The translations under genes were made by a program, and so were the position numbers. From Paenibacillus sp. Root52 (GTDB lineage Bacteria > Bacillota > Bacilli > Paenibacillales > Paenibacillaceae): a stretch of 64,000 bases of DNA. Position 1 is the stretch's first letter. Each line of letters opens with the position of its first letter. Below the pieces are notes generated by a model, which saw nothing but the letters and a program-made list of their open reading frames with translations, did no database searches and was not told where the DNA came from. Where the stretch lies: contig NZ_LMFO01000010.1 in the NCBI RefSeq assembly GCF_001426865.1, positions 16,032-80,031 of the forward strand, read 5' to 3'. Positions 16,854 to 25,009 of this stretch are shown here, piece after piece.

Positions 16854-17600
16854 TTATCCCTCGATTATTTTAGTTTTCTGGGCGATTAAGTGCCGCCAGT
16901 GTTCTGGTACCTGATCAGTAATCAGATCTGCCTCTTCCAAATCAAACAATTTGGCAAAAGTAATTTCCCCGATTTTGCTGGAGTCAGCCAGTACGTAAGA
17001 TTTCCCCGACAACTGATGTGCACGCCTTTTAATCAAGGCTTCCTCCGGATCAGGAGTTGTATACCCCATTTCGGCATCTACCCCGTTCGTTCCAAGGAAA
17101 CATTTATCGAAGCGGAAGTTATCCATGTTCTGTAACGCAATACTACCAATCACAGCTTTTGTATGGATTTTCATCATGCCGCCTAGCAGGTAGCTACGAA
17201 TCCGCTTGCTTACCAAGGCTTCCACATGAGATAGTCCATTTGTCACAACGGTGACATCCTTTGCTTCAATAAAAGGAATCATTGCAAGGGTCGTTGTCCC
17301 TGCATCGAGATAGACACATTCGCCATTTTGGATCTCCTGTGCAGCCAAACGAGCAATCGTCACCTTTTGTTGGATGTTTTTGAACGTTTTTTCTTCCATA
17401 CCAGGTTCCAATGACTTCTCATTGACCAATGCAGCGCCGCCATGAATTCGTTTGAGCATTTGACGACTTTCCAAATCGATAAGATCACGCCTGATTGTTG
17501 ATTCAGAGGCTCCAAGCACATCGACAAGCTCCTGTAATTTCACAATTCCCTGTAAATGTAAGCGCTCTATAATTGCAGCATATCGTTCTTCAGTCAGCAT
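16854..17600 (-). CDS. fruR: DeoR family fructose operon repressor
   Basis: 248-aa protein. Start ATG 17600 (MLTEERYAAI) has GGAGG 7 bases upstream and matches the usual FruR N-terminus; the frame is open 60 bases further. A DeoR HTH occupies about residues 5-55 (LQELVDVLGASESTIRRDL). The C-terminal sugar-phosphate sensor domain has LDAGTTT and GTNGVD. It is first in fruR-fruK-fruA and expected to repress it until fructose-1-phosphate rises. Repeated TTCAAA/TTTGAA elements lie upstream. Confidence 0.92.
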   Translation of the reverse strand: MLTEERYAAIIERLHLQGIVKLQELVDVLGASESTIRRDLIDLESRQMLKRIHGGAALVNEKSLEPGMEEKTFKNIQQKVTIARLAAQEIQNGECVYLDAGTTTLAMIPFIEAKDVTVVTNGLSHVEALVSKRIRSYLLGGMMKIHTKAVIGSIALQNMDNFRFDKCFLGTNGVDAEMGYTTPDPEEALIKRRAHQLSGKSYVLADSSKIGEITFAKLFDLEEADLITDQVPEHWRHLIAQKTKIIEG

Positions 17601-17653
17601 CTTCATTCCTCCAACTGCTTCTATAGTATCATAAATCCAGTAAAAAACAATCA

Positions 17654-17790
17654 TTTTCATTCAAAATAATTTATAAACCTTCAAAAACATGCAATTTTCG
17701 ACGTTATAACCTTTCAATATTGAACCACATTAACCCGAAACGTTCAAATTCATTCAAACCATGGACTCTGGAGATTGAACCATAAATATT
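17654..17790. promoter_or_regulatory. Repeated TTCAAA elements upstream of fruR
   Basis: The fru promoter region carries TTTTCATTCAAAA (17654-17666), CTTCAAAAA near 17679, TTCAATATTGAA (palindrome, near 17713), TTCAAATTCATTCAAA (17743-17758) and TTGAACC near 17777. Direct repeats of such hexamers are usual DeoR-type operators. They sit about 55-190 bp before the fruR start. Assignment to FruR is inferred. Confidence 0.45.
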
Positions 17791-17824
17791 TACACTGACC
17801 ACTCCTATGACAGAACAACCTTTC

Positions 17825-17938
17825 GATCGCTGTTATCCCCAGATTTTTTTGATTCCCTTTTTCAAAGGGGAAAATCCGGTGATAGCTTATGCTTCCGATG
17901 TAGCTTTCTTGCAGAAAGCTTTCAGGCGAACGCTTCGC
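17825..17938. repeat. Highly structured intergenic element
   Basis: Three adjacent hairpins: a long imperfect stem from 17825 to 17886 (GCTgTTATC...GATAGC, with inner CCCTTTTTCAAAGGGG), a perfect AGCTTTC/GAAAGCT stem (17902-17920) and GCGAA/TTCGC (17926-17938). A 63-codon open frame crosses it but has no RBS and no protein-like pattern. It resembles dispersed intergenic repeats of Paenibacillus genomes from memory. Copy number cannot be tested here. Confidence 0.45.
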
Positions 17939-18019
17939 TTCTTCACGTTATTTCTGTCCTCTACGTTCTTGTGTAAATGTCTAGTTCAATGGATATAGAT
18001 TCTATATTAAAACGATAAA

Positions 18020-18057
18020 AATCCTGAAATGCAACATTCTGCTGCACTACAGGATCT
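18020..18057 (-). terminator. Rho-independent terminator
   Basis: On the minus strand GATCCTG...TGCAGCA pairs with TGTTGCA...CAGGATT, then T run. It lies just past the stop at 18062. Confidence 0.75.
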
Positions 18058-18061
18058 CCCT

Positions 18062-18544
18062 TTATCCATTCATCTGTGGTTTCGGCTTAAGCCACTGCCC
18101 TTCTTCATTGATGAACGCACCTTTATAGCGCCCCATCTCTAGTTGCTCGATCAGCTTACCCTCATCTATTGCCAAAATCTCTGCCAACTGGGCTGAAGTG
18201 TAATATTGATTCGGATCGTAGTTTATAAGTATAGGCACAGCCGTGTCATATAATTCTCTGATTAAATTCTCAAACGAATTACGCCCAAGGTTCTCCATAT
18301 TCTTGAAATCATTCAAGTGTTGAGACACCAGATTGTGAAACGACTTATTTCCCAAATTCATCCATACGGTATTACATGCCTGCACACTCATATAGTTCTT
18401 CTCTACATCAAAAAATTGAACCTCTTCAATCTTCATGAACCTTTCTTGAAAAGCAACGATCTTAATCAAGGGTACATTACGCTGCCGTGAAGCTTTTTTT
18501 ATATGTGCTCTAAATTGTTCATAACTCATCTCAACTTCAACCAT
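18062..18544 (-). CDS. Hypothetical protein with C-terminal HTH-like segment
   Basis: About 160 aa from ATG 18544, preceded by AGGTGG at 11 bases; a shorter start at 18529 is possible. The N-terminal half is a mixed alpha/beta stretch with no motif I know. The C-terminal 45 residues (YYTSAQLAEILAIDEGKLIE...) look like an excisionase/MerR-type HTH, followed by a glycine-containing wing (GRYKGAFINEEGQWL). It may recognise DNA or act as an adaptor. The gene has its own terminator. No family name can be given. Confidence 0.6.
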   Translation of the reverse strand: MVEVEMSYEQFRAHIKKASRQRNVPLIKIVAFQERFMKIEEVQFFDVEKNYMSVQACNTVWMNLGNKSFHNLVSQHLNDFKNMENLGRNSFENLIRELYDTAVPILINYDPNQYYTSAQLAEILAIDEGKLIEQLEMGRYKGAFINEEGQWLKPKPQMNG

Positions 18545-18777
18545 ATCTACTACAACCACCTGCCTTCTAACATGTTCCAATCGACATTTTACAACAAATC
18601 GTCGGGAAGTGTAATCTTTTCGCACAAAAAAAGCAAAAAAACGTATGCTCATGCCTGCGCACACGTTTCGTAAACTCAACCGAAAGTATTCTGGAGTTGT
18701 TGGAAATTATTTAATAATCTAAGTTCTCAAACAGACCTAAACCAATCTGCGAATGTGCCTACAGTGTTAATAGGTGC

Positions 18778-20202
18778 TCATTTCAGCGCAGCATTCTCTG
18801 CCCATGTGGTTGTGAATTCCTGCTCATTATAAGCAAAAAAGCGTTGTAATATCATATCTCGATCGTCCAAAAAGAGCTGATCCGCTATGGCGGAAACTAA
18901 CTTGGGGATTGCACTTCTGGTTCCCGAGATAGCCGACGCGGATAAGCCGCAGCTTGCCAGTGCAGAATAATTAAACACAAAGAGTCCGTGTAACTGAGCA
19001 GCTCCCTCCTCATCTCGACTTGTCAACGCAAAGCCTGCAGTTAAATAAGGATGGGCATCAAGTAAAGCATTCCGATGTTCTACAGGTGCCTCGTAACGAT
19101 CTGCCCAGCGTGCAATATGTCCTTCCACTAATCGCAGCTCTGGACGAAGAGCCGGATCACTCAGTAAGCCTGTGCTAACCACAAGAAAATCAAACGAAAA
19201 GGTACCTTGCTCCGTTGTAACAATTGCTTTATCATCTTGAGCCTCGACTTGCTGCCATGGTGAGTTCAGATGCAGTCTGAATCCTGGCCAGACCGCTGCT
19301 CGATTGAACGTATCATTCGTTGGCGGCTGATTAAATTTAAAAAAATGGGAGATAACTGCATATTTATCTGACGTAGACAGGGCATGGAAGCGTTCAATCA
19401 TCCCCGACTGTTCCATCTGACGAATCGGATTCACGCGCGGAAGCTGTTCTCGTCGTACAAATACATGAGCTTCTGCCACACCGGCAGCAAGCGCATAACT
19501 TGCATTATCAAAAGCGGAGGCACCACCGCCAAGCACAGCAATCTTTTTCCCCTTTAATCGTTCAAAATCAATCGTTTCAGAAGTATGTGCATACAGCTCC
19601 CGAGGTAGCTTATCCGCGATCATCGGCGGCACATGCCACTCACCGCCACCTTGTATTCCAGTCGCGAGCACCACCTTACGTGCAAAAAGGAAATCCTTCG
19701 TTCCTGCTCTGTTCACCTGAAGTCGATATATCCCATGCTCCATAGGCTCAATAAGTGTCAATTTCGCCTCATTCATCACCGGCAGTTTCAGTACTTCCCG
19801 GTACCAGCGTAAATAGTTCATCCAATCTCCTCGAGGAATTTTGTCTACCTCTTCCCAGCCCTCACGCCCAGTCTGCGCCTCCCACCAGGAACGAAAGGTT
19901 AATGACGGGATGCCCAGATCAATGGAGGTCAGATGTTTGGGTGTTCGTAACGTAACCATTCGTGCATAAGTCTCCCAAGGCCCTTCAAATCCAGCTACAT
20001 TCTCGTCAATAACAACAATGTTGGAGATTCGTTCACGAAGAAGTCCAAACGCAGCTCCAAGTCCACTCTGCCCCCCGCCCACAATGACAACATCGTAGAC
20101 ATGGCCTTCTGTATGTTGTTTTGCACATGTCCAGTCCGCACCACCATAAGATAAATAAGCAAGATCATGCATAACACGCTCATTCAATGCTTCAAGGCTC
20201 AC
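18778..20202 (-). CDS. FAD/NAD(P)-binding flavin monooxygenase-like protein
   Basis: 474-aa protein with a GTG start at 20202 and AGGAGAGGG upstream. An FAD-binding GGGQSGLGAAFGLL lies near residue 41 and an NADPH-binding GGGASAFDNA near 225. VLATGIQGG (about 180) and VVSTGLLSD (about 345) are the ATG-type motifs of class B flavoprotein monooxygenases. The canonical FxGxxxHxxxW fingerprint is not evident; the equivalent stretch reads YAHTSETIDFERLKGK. The substrate is unknown. Siderophore N-hydroxylases share this fold and an iron cluster lies 2 kb away, but the sequence does not decide it. Confidence 0.8.
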   Translation of the reverse strand: MSLEALNERVMHDLAYLSYGGADWTCAKQHTEGHVYDVVIVGGGQSGLGAAFGLLRERISNIVVIDENVAGFEGPWETYARMVTLRTPKHLTSIDLGIPSLTFRSWWEAQTGREGWEEVDKIPRGDWMNYLRWYREVLKLPVMNEAKLTLIEPMEHGIYRLQVNRAGTKDFLFARKVVLATGIQGGGEWHVPPMIADKLPRELYAHTSETIDFERLKGKKIAVLGGGASAFDNASYALAAGVAEAHVFVRREQLPRVNPIRQMEQSGMIERFHALSTSDKYAVISHFFKFNQPPTNDTFNRAAVWPGFRLHLNSPWQQVEAQDDKAIVTTEQGTFSFDFLVVSTGLLSDPALRPELRLVEGHIARWADRYEAPVEHRNALLDAHPYLTAGFALTSRDEEGAAQLHGLFVFNYSALASCGLSASAISGTRSAIPKLVSAIADQLFLDDRDMILQRFFAYNEQEFTTTWAENAALK

Positions 20203-20250
20203 AACTCATCAACCCTCTCCTGATACCCTTATGAACTATTTTCCGATCGT

Positions 20251-20320
20251 TTTTCATTGTTAGTTTTCTGTCAGTTCACTTTTTCATTGTCAGTTTATTG
20301 TTCATTCATTGTTCGTTTTG
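20251..20320. repeat. 30-bp-period direct repeat
   Basis: A 20-base unit beginning TTTTCATTGT(T/C)AGTTT occurs at 20251 and again at 20281 with two to three mismatches. A degenerate third copy follows at about 20302. It lies within the AT-rich 372-bp gap upstream of the monooxygenase gene (start 20202). Apart from this repeat and the terminator at 20527-20566, I see nothing else in the gap. Confidence 0.45.
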
Positions 20321-20526
20321 TTGATAATTTCGTCACTTCTCATGTCCTTATGGAAATAGATTAGCGTTATTATATGAGTTGTGAAGCTTCATTTGAAGTT
20401 GATGGAAGATTTCTTGTCATCCAATCTAAAAACAACAAGCATACTTGTTAATTTACACGAAACTCCACTTATTGAGGTGGCTTGGTGATTTATGTACTTT
20501 TCCTGTTTAAACGTAAAATATAGCAA

Positions 20527-20566
20527 CAAAAAAGACAGACCAAGAAATTACCTTGATCTGTCTTCA
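20527..20566 (-). terminator. Terminator of DUF896 gene
   Basis: On the minus strand AAGACAGAtCAAG pairs with CTTGgTCTGTCTT followed by T6. It starts 9 bp after the stop. Confidence 0.85.
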
Positions 20567-20574
20567 TAATGAAT

Positions 20575-20814
20575 CTATTGCTCCGCCTGTTTACGGCGCT
20601 GCACTTTTTCAATAATTAATTTCTCAGGTGTCACGTCATTGCCCAGTGGATCCACAACGGACACGCCTAGCATGGTTGTAAGTACTTGACCTCGAATGGC
20701 CTGCAAATACTGTTTTCTAAGCTCTTGCTGCTCTAGTTGTTCTGCTTGCGTCAGTCCGGTACTGCTGCGTTGTTTTCTACTTAATTCGTTGATGCGTCCC
20801 AAAATAGGAATCAT
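20575..20814 (-). CDS. DUF896 (YnzC-type) small cytoplasmic protein
   Basis: 79-aa protein. ATG 20814 has GAGGTG 6 bases upstream; an in-frame GTG three codons earlier overlaps that site. The DUF896 pattern is complete: ARINEL-like GRINELSRKQ, LTQAEQLEQQELRKQYL, and DPLGNDVTPEKL. B. subtilis YnzC (77 aa) sits in the SOS-induced yneA-yneB-ynzC operon. Here the gene stands alone, and I see no LexA box (CGAAC-N4-GTTCG) upstream. Its function is unknown. Confidence 0.85.
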   Translation of the reverse strand: MIPILGRINELSRKQRSSTGLTQAEQLEQQELRKQYLQAIRGQVLTTMLGVSVVDPLGNDVTPEKLIIEKVQRRKQAEQ

Positions 20815-21032
20815 GACATTCACCTCACTTTTGTTACTGCAATGTTCAAACAGATATTTCGAATATCTTCAAACTAAGTTAATACATCTTTACGGTTTTG
20901 TCTATAGGCTCATGACGCTGAGACAGTTATCGCAGGTCGGACTAACTCCGGAATCGTAGGTGCATCTGCATGACTAGTATCTAGTATTCGCTTTACCTCC
21001 TCCAGTCCAAAGCTACCGTTGTTCGTCAGGAA

Positions 21033-21449
21033 TTGCTCTCCAGTACGCCACGTAGTCATTTCCCTATTCAAAATGAACAAACCCGCAGACGCTGGCTGAA
21101 GCCGCTGCAGGTTGTAGAATATGTTGATGTGGAGTTCTATACATTGGAACAATTCCGCGAGATCATGATGAAGCGAAATGGACCAGCTATGCACTTTATT
21201 TGTAATGAACGAAGATGGTGTCACAGCTTCTACGCACTGGAGACTGAACAGGTGTGGACGCATCATCCAGACTACCCTGGTTGGAACCATCTTCATATTA
21301 TTGCGCTATATCCAGAAGCCCCTTTTAAGTATAAAAAGGATTTTGAACTCGGGCTGGCTGGAGCCTTCGGTATTACTTTTGAAGAGAACATGGAGCAGTT
21401 GAAACAGATTCGCACGATGCGGTACAAATGTATTAGCTCACGATTGTAG
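21033..21449 (+). CDS. Hypothetical protein, start uncertain
   Basis: Up to 138 aa. Codon choice and composition are protein-like from about 21070 to the stop (LEQFREIMMKRNGPAMHF, then HPDYPGWNHLHIIALYPEAP and a helical tail). Several Trp, His and Tyr residues suggest a compact globular domain. No ATG start exists at the front; TTG 21033 with CAGGAA, or GTG 21129, are the options, so the gene may be 5'-truncated. Its 3' end overlaps the convergent FhuF-like gene by 12 bp. I do not recognise the family. Confidence 0.5.
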   Translation: MLSSTPRSHFPIQNEQTRRRWLKPLQVVEYVDVEFYTLEQFREIMMKRNGPAMHFICNERRWCHSFYALETEQVWTHHPDYPGWNHLHIIALYPEAPFKYKKDFELGLAGAFGITFEENMEQLKQIRTMRYKCISSRL

Positions 21450-22268
21450 AAGATTACGCAATCGGGATTCTGCATCTAACTTCGGGCAACTGTTGCAGTA
21501 TCCATGTGCATGACTACCGCTTCCAACCTGATAGGCCAAACAACAATATCGGCGTATCAAAAGCGGCTGTCCTTGCCACTTGGGATGCTCGAAACATTTT
21601 AGCTTACTCGCAAACGGAGATTCGGTATCACCTTGCGGAGCAAGCCATACGCTGCGATCCTCTTGTATTCGTGTTAATCGTCCAGCCGTTTTCCATATGC
21701 CTTCATCATGGATCATTTGTGCATACAGCTGTTGCACATTGTGTGCAATAAGTGCCCACATGACCTTCTCACTCGCTCCCGTATCAGCAGCTACACCCTT
21801 AAAGATCGTTTCCAGATGTAGCTGCAGTCTTCCTTTAAGCATGGTGAGCTGAGATCTTCGCTTAGTAAGATCTGCATTTGCAACTAAGCACTGCTCCAAC
21901 TGACTCTCATAACGCATTCTTCCTGATCCAGTCAGTTCCACACGTACAACATCGTTTTCAATTCGGAGTAAGGTGTCATACAGACTGAATGCAGAGACGA
22001 CAGCCATAACCCATACCGAATAACGCTTCGCAAAAAGTGTGCCAACAGCAACACTTCCCATGCCTCCAAGTTCAAGCCCCTGCTGTGTAGCCTGTTCACG
22101 TAGAAACGATTTTCGTCGCTCCTCATCAAGCAGATCTTTCACCGTAACGGAATACTCGGAAGTCTCACATGAATTTCTAATCTTCGTCACAAAAAAGTGC
22201 TGTAATGCCTCAACTAGCTCGGAGTGTTTTGGATCTGAATCTTGATTTGAACCTGGATAACGTCCCAT
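21438..22268 (-). CDS. FhuF-like ferric-siderophore reductase
   Basis: 276-aa protein. The C-terminus carries C242-C243, C258 and C261 (RRYCCLAYQV, then GYCNSCPK), close to the CC-x10-C-x2-C cluster that binds [2Fe-2S] in E. coli FhuF; the spacer is 14 here. The rest is an alpha-rich domain as in the IucA/IucC-FhuF-like group. It likely reduces Fe(III)-siderophore in the cytoplasm to release iron. Its ATG follows the stop of the substrate-binding protein gene with no gap (TAG-ATG), so it is coupled to it and under the same Fur box. Confidence 0.8.
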   Translation of the reverse strand: MGRYPGSNQDSDPKHSELVEALQHFFVTKIRNSCETSEYSVTVKDLLDEERRKSFLREQATQQGLELGGMGSVAVGTLFAKRYSVWVMAVVSAFSLYDTLLRIENDVVRVELTGSGRMRYESQLEQCLVANADLTKRRSQLTMLKGRLQLHLETIFKGVAADTGASEKVMWALIAHNVQQLYAQMIHDEGIWKTAGRLTRIQEDRSVWLAPQGDTESPFASKLKCFEHPKWQGQPLLIRRYCCLAYQVGSGSHAHGYCNSCPKLDAESRLRNLLQS

Positions 22269-23249
22269 CTATTGAATCATATCTTCAATTTCGTTGATAA
22301 TCTCGCTACGTCCAATAGCTCCCCAGCCCTTAAACAACCAGAAGGAATCTGTTGTATAGACCTGATCTGCAACGACCGCAGGAACACTCTTCCAAAGGGA
22401 GCTTTCGTTAATGCCATTTAGATAATCCTCAGCGTTTGGGTCAACCTCCAGTACTACAAAATCAGCATCAATATCTGCAATCTTCTCCATAGACAGATCC
22501 TCACGTTGCTCGGCTGGTGTCACCCCAGTAGGTTCAAATCCAAGATCATGATACAACAGCGTATTGGTTGGATGTCCTTTTGCCGCATAGATCTGTAATG
22601 TTTTTTCTCTTACACGTAGATAAGCTAGTTTCTTCTCATCCAATTGTTCAATTTTTGCTTTAAGCTGGTTGGCTTGTTGTTCCACTTCAGCGATTTTTGT
22701 TTTGGCCAGATCGACCTTGTCATACATCCCTGCAATAGTTAACAAGTCCTGTGTCCAATAGGTGGTATCGTCCGCATAATCGAGCCATTCGGTGCCAATA
22801 ACGATGGTCGGCGCAATTTTCTCCAACTGCTCATACGCATTCTCAGCCGTTCGGCTCTCAATTAAGATAACATCTGGATCAATCTGAAGAATAGCTTCTA
22901 AGTTAGGGCTGTCTGCAGAACCTACGGTCGGAACTCCAGCCAATTGATCTGCAAGATAAGGAGGGTAATCTCCTCCATAACGCACTTCTACATTAACACC
23001 CGCTGGCTTCTCACCTATCGTCAACATGTGATCAATATAAGCAGCAGACAAGACAACCATACGATCAATTTTCTGTGGTATAACCGCTGTTCCTTTAAGA
23101 TGTTCGATCGACTGGGTACCACTCTGTTCTGCCGGTGTGTTCTGATCCTGAGGTGCAGTCTCCGCTACTTCCGACGTTTTCCCGCATGCCGCTAGAACAA
23201 ACACAAGCAGGGTTATCAGTACGATCCATGATGCTCTCTGTCTAAACAT
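22269..23249 (-). CDS. Iron-siderophore ABC transporter substrate-binding lipoprotein
   Basis: 326-aa protein. A lipoprotein signal peptide ends in LAAC with C22 as the lipidated residue. The rest is a FecB/FhuD-type periplasmic-binding fold (LKGTAVIPQKIDRMVVLSA, ILQIDPDVILIE, LGFEPTGV, DADFVVLEVD). It captures ferric siderophore outside the membrane. The RBS is GAGGGG, 11 bases before ATG 23249. A Fur box lies 25 bp upstream. No permease or ATPase gene is in the window, so it must share a transporter encoded elsewhere. The FhuF-like gene follows directly. Confidence 0.92.
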   Translation of the reverse strand: MFRQRASWIVLITLLVFVLAACGKTSEVAETAPQDQNTPAEQSGTQSIEHLKGTAVIPQKIDRMVVLSAAYIDHMLTIGEKPAGVNVEVRYGGDYPPYLADQLAGVPTVGSADSPNLEAILQIDPDVILIESRTAENAYEQLEKIAPTIVIGTEWLDYADDTTYWTQDLLTIAGMYDKVDLAKTKIAEVEQQANQLKAKIEQLDEKKLAYLRVREKTLQIYAAKGHPTNTLLYHDLGFEPTGVTPAEQREDLSMEKIADIDADFVVLEVDPNAEDYLNGINESSLWKSVPAVVADQVYTTDSFWLFKGWGAIGRSEIINEIEDMIQ

Positions 23250-23273
23250 TCTAGTAAAACCCCTCTACTATTT

Positions 23274-23292
23274 AATAATAATAATCATTATC
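23274..23292. promoter_or_regulatory. Fur box upstream of siderophore-binding lipoprotein gene
   Basis: AATAATAATAATCATTATC matches the 19-bp Fur consensus GATAATGATAATCATTATC at 17 of 19 positions. It ends 25 bp before the start codon, where bound Fur would block transcription under iron repletion. Confidence 0.85.
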
Positions 23293-23356
23293 ACTATAGT
23301 AGGGAAAAGAGTTCTTGCTTACCATGGATTATTTCACTCTCTTCGCTTGGACAATA

Positions 23357-24958
23357 TCACCATGCAGTAATGCCGAGCTGCTCTGCTACATATTTCATAG
23401 CCCATATGCGACCTGTAGGCCCTAGCGTTTTGAAGAAAATATCCTCTGCATTGTATACATGACCCTCTTGAACCGCCTTCAATGCCAGCCATTCTGCCGA
23501 ACTCTGCAACTGACGCAGTTGAGCCCTAGCCTCAGCTGTCGGATCGACCATGACAAAAATATGATCTGCCTCATATAAGCGTATAGCATTGAATTGCATT
23601 TCAACAGCCCATTGCTTCTCCGGAAATTGGTATGGCAAATGAAACCCCAGATCATCGTACAGTAACGCCCCTGTCTGGCTATTCCGTCCATACATTCGGT
23701 AAAACGTCGAGGTCACCCGAAGAAACATCACACGCTGCTTCCCCCACCTCGATTGAAGGCGGCCTCGTAGAAGCTGACTTAGACCTGCATGCTCTTCAAT
23801 CCACCGTTCAGCCTGTTCAGTACGTCCCATAATGTCCGCCATGTACAAAAGCCTTTCATCAAAATGATTACTGTGTTCCAGCATAGTCGTAGGGGCAATG
23901 TGATGCAGTGCTTCATTAGGCTCTAGTCGGTCACTCGTAATGATTAAATCTGGTTGCAACCTTCGCAGCTTGTCGTAACTCTCATCGAAGCTGTTCAACA
24001 TAATCCCCTGATGACGATGTGCTTGGAGCATAGGAATAGCAACTGGATGTGCCACTCTCTGATCATAGGATAGAGCGGATACCGGCGTCAGACCAAGCGT
24101 AATGACGTAATCATCCAACCCGTAATACGTGGTAGCGATACGATTTACTTTCTTTTTCATATACAGGGTTGGAGCAATGCCTTCCTTCTTCTTGAACATC
24201 CTGCTGAAATAATGCTCGTCCTTATAGCCGACCTGCTCTGCGATCGCTTTAATCTTATCGGAGGAGAACAGCAATTGTTTGGCTTTGGCCATGCGTTGTT
24301 TCAATATATATTCCATTGGCGTCATATGGAGTTGCCGTTTGAACGTTCTTGTAAAATGATTCAGGCTAAGTCCCGCCATTTGAGCCATCTGCTCGATTCG
24401 AACATCTTTTGTATAATGATTTTTCATGTATTCAAGAGCCAGATCCATACCAGCTACAGGTGGAGCTGCTTGCTTCACCTGATTCATTAGTTGTATCAAT
24501 AACTGGTGCACGAGATGCTTCCTACGTAAGTTTACTGGACTCTCTGTAGGACGTTTGCCACTTACCAGTTCATTCATAAGCTCATGAATATCTCGTGTAT
24601 TCGAAGACATGTGAAGCTTGCCAGTAACAGGAAAATCAAACGTCGACGCACGCCAATTATGCTGACTGCGAGTAAGTGCCACACACGAAAATAAAATGAT
24701 CTGATATCGGATGGGTGCCTCCGTATACGTCTGGAGCTCCACATGCATGCCAGGCTTTAACAGGAACCATTCCTCTTGTGACACTGTATGTACAACGTCA
24801 TTGATCATAAGAGTTCCCTTTCCAGCGATAACTCTACATATGGAAAATCTATTCCAGGTTCTTCGCTGAATTTCTCCCGGATTGCTGGAGTATTGACGGA
24901 CATGCACAGCAGAGAAATACAGCTGCTCCAGTCGTTTTATCCAATCTATTTCTTTCAT
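23357..24958 (-). CDS. Btr-like AraC regulator fused to siderophore-binding domain
   Basis: 533 aa from ATG 24958, with AAAGGAAG upstream; the frame extends 11 codons further without support. Residues about 1-150 form an AraC-type cupin/sensor region. Two AraC HTH motifs follow at about 175-275 (IEQMAQMAGLSLNHFTRTFK, IAEQVGYKDEHYFSRMFKKK). From about 285 to the end comes a FecB-type substrate-binding domain without a signal peptide (LRRLQPDLIITSDRL, LLYDDLGFHLP). This is the architecture of B. subtilis Btr, which senses Fe-bacillibactin in the cytoplasm and activates uptake genes. It probably activates the adjacent lipoprotein/FhuF genes. Confidence 0.88.
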   Translation of the reverse strand: MKEIDWIKRLEQLYFSAVHVRQYSSNPGEIQRRTWNRFSICRVIAGKGTLMINDVVHTVSQEEWFLLKPGMHVELQTYTEAPIRYQIILFSCVALTRSQHNWRASTFDFPVTGKLHMSSNTRDIHELMNELVSGKRPTESPVNLRRKHLVHQLLIQLMNQVKQAAPPVAGMDLALEYMKNHYTKDVRIEQMAQMAGLSLNHFTRTFKRQLHMTPMEYILKQRMAKAKQLLFSSDKIKAIAEQVGYKDEHYFSRMFKKKEGIAPTLYMKKKVNRIATTYYGLDDYVITLGLTPVSALSYDQRVAHPVAIPMLQAHRHQGIMLNSFDESYDKLRRLQPDLIITSDRLEPNEALHHIAPTTMLEHSNHFDERLLYMADIMGRTEQAERWIEEHAGLSQLLRGRLQSRWGKQRVMFLRVTSTFYRMYGRNSQTGALLYDDLGFHLPYQFPEKQWAVEMQFNAIRLYEADHIFVMVDPTAEARAQLRQLQSSAEWLALKAVQEGHVYNAEDIFFKTLGPTGRIWAMKYVAEQLGITAW

Positions 24959-25009
24959 GCTGACTTCCTTTCCTGTTTGGATCAAACCCACTAATCCATA
25001 AATAACAAT

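Noticed and set aside
17807..17998. A 63-codon plus-strand frame in the fruR upstream region.
   Set aside because: It runs through a set of strong hairpins, lacks an RBS and has no protein-like pattern. Treated as a structured element.
18778..20202. Siderophore N-hydroxylase reading of the flavin monooxygenase.
   Set aside because: The motif FxGxxxHxxxW and lysine/ornithine-specific features are not evident, and no siderophore synthase is nearby. Kept as a general monooxygenase.
20815..20909. LexA box for the YnzC-type gene, expected from the B. subtilis SOS operon.
   Set aside because: No CGAAC-N4-GTTCG-like site found in the upstream sequence.
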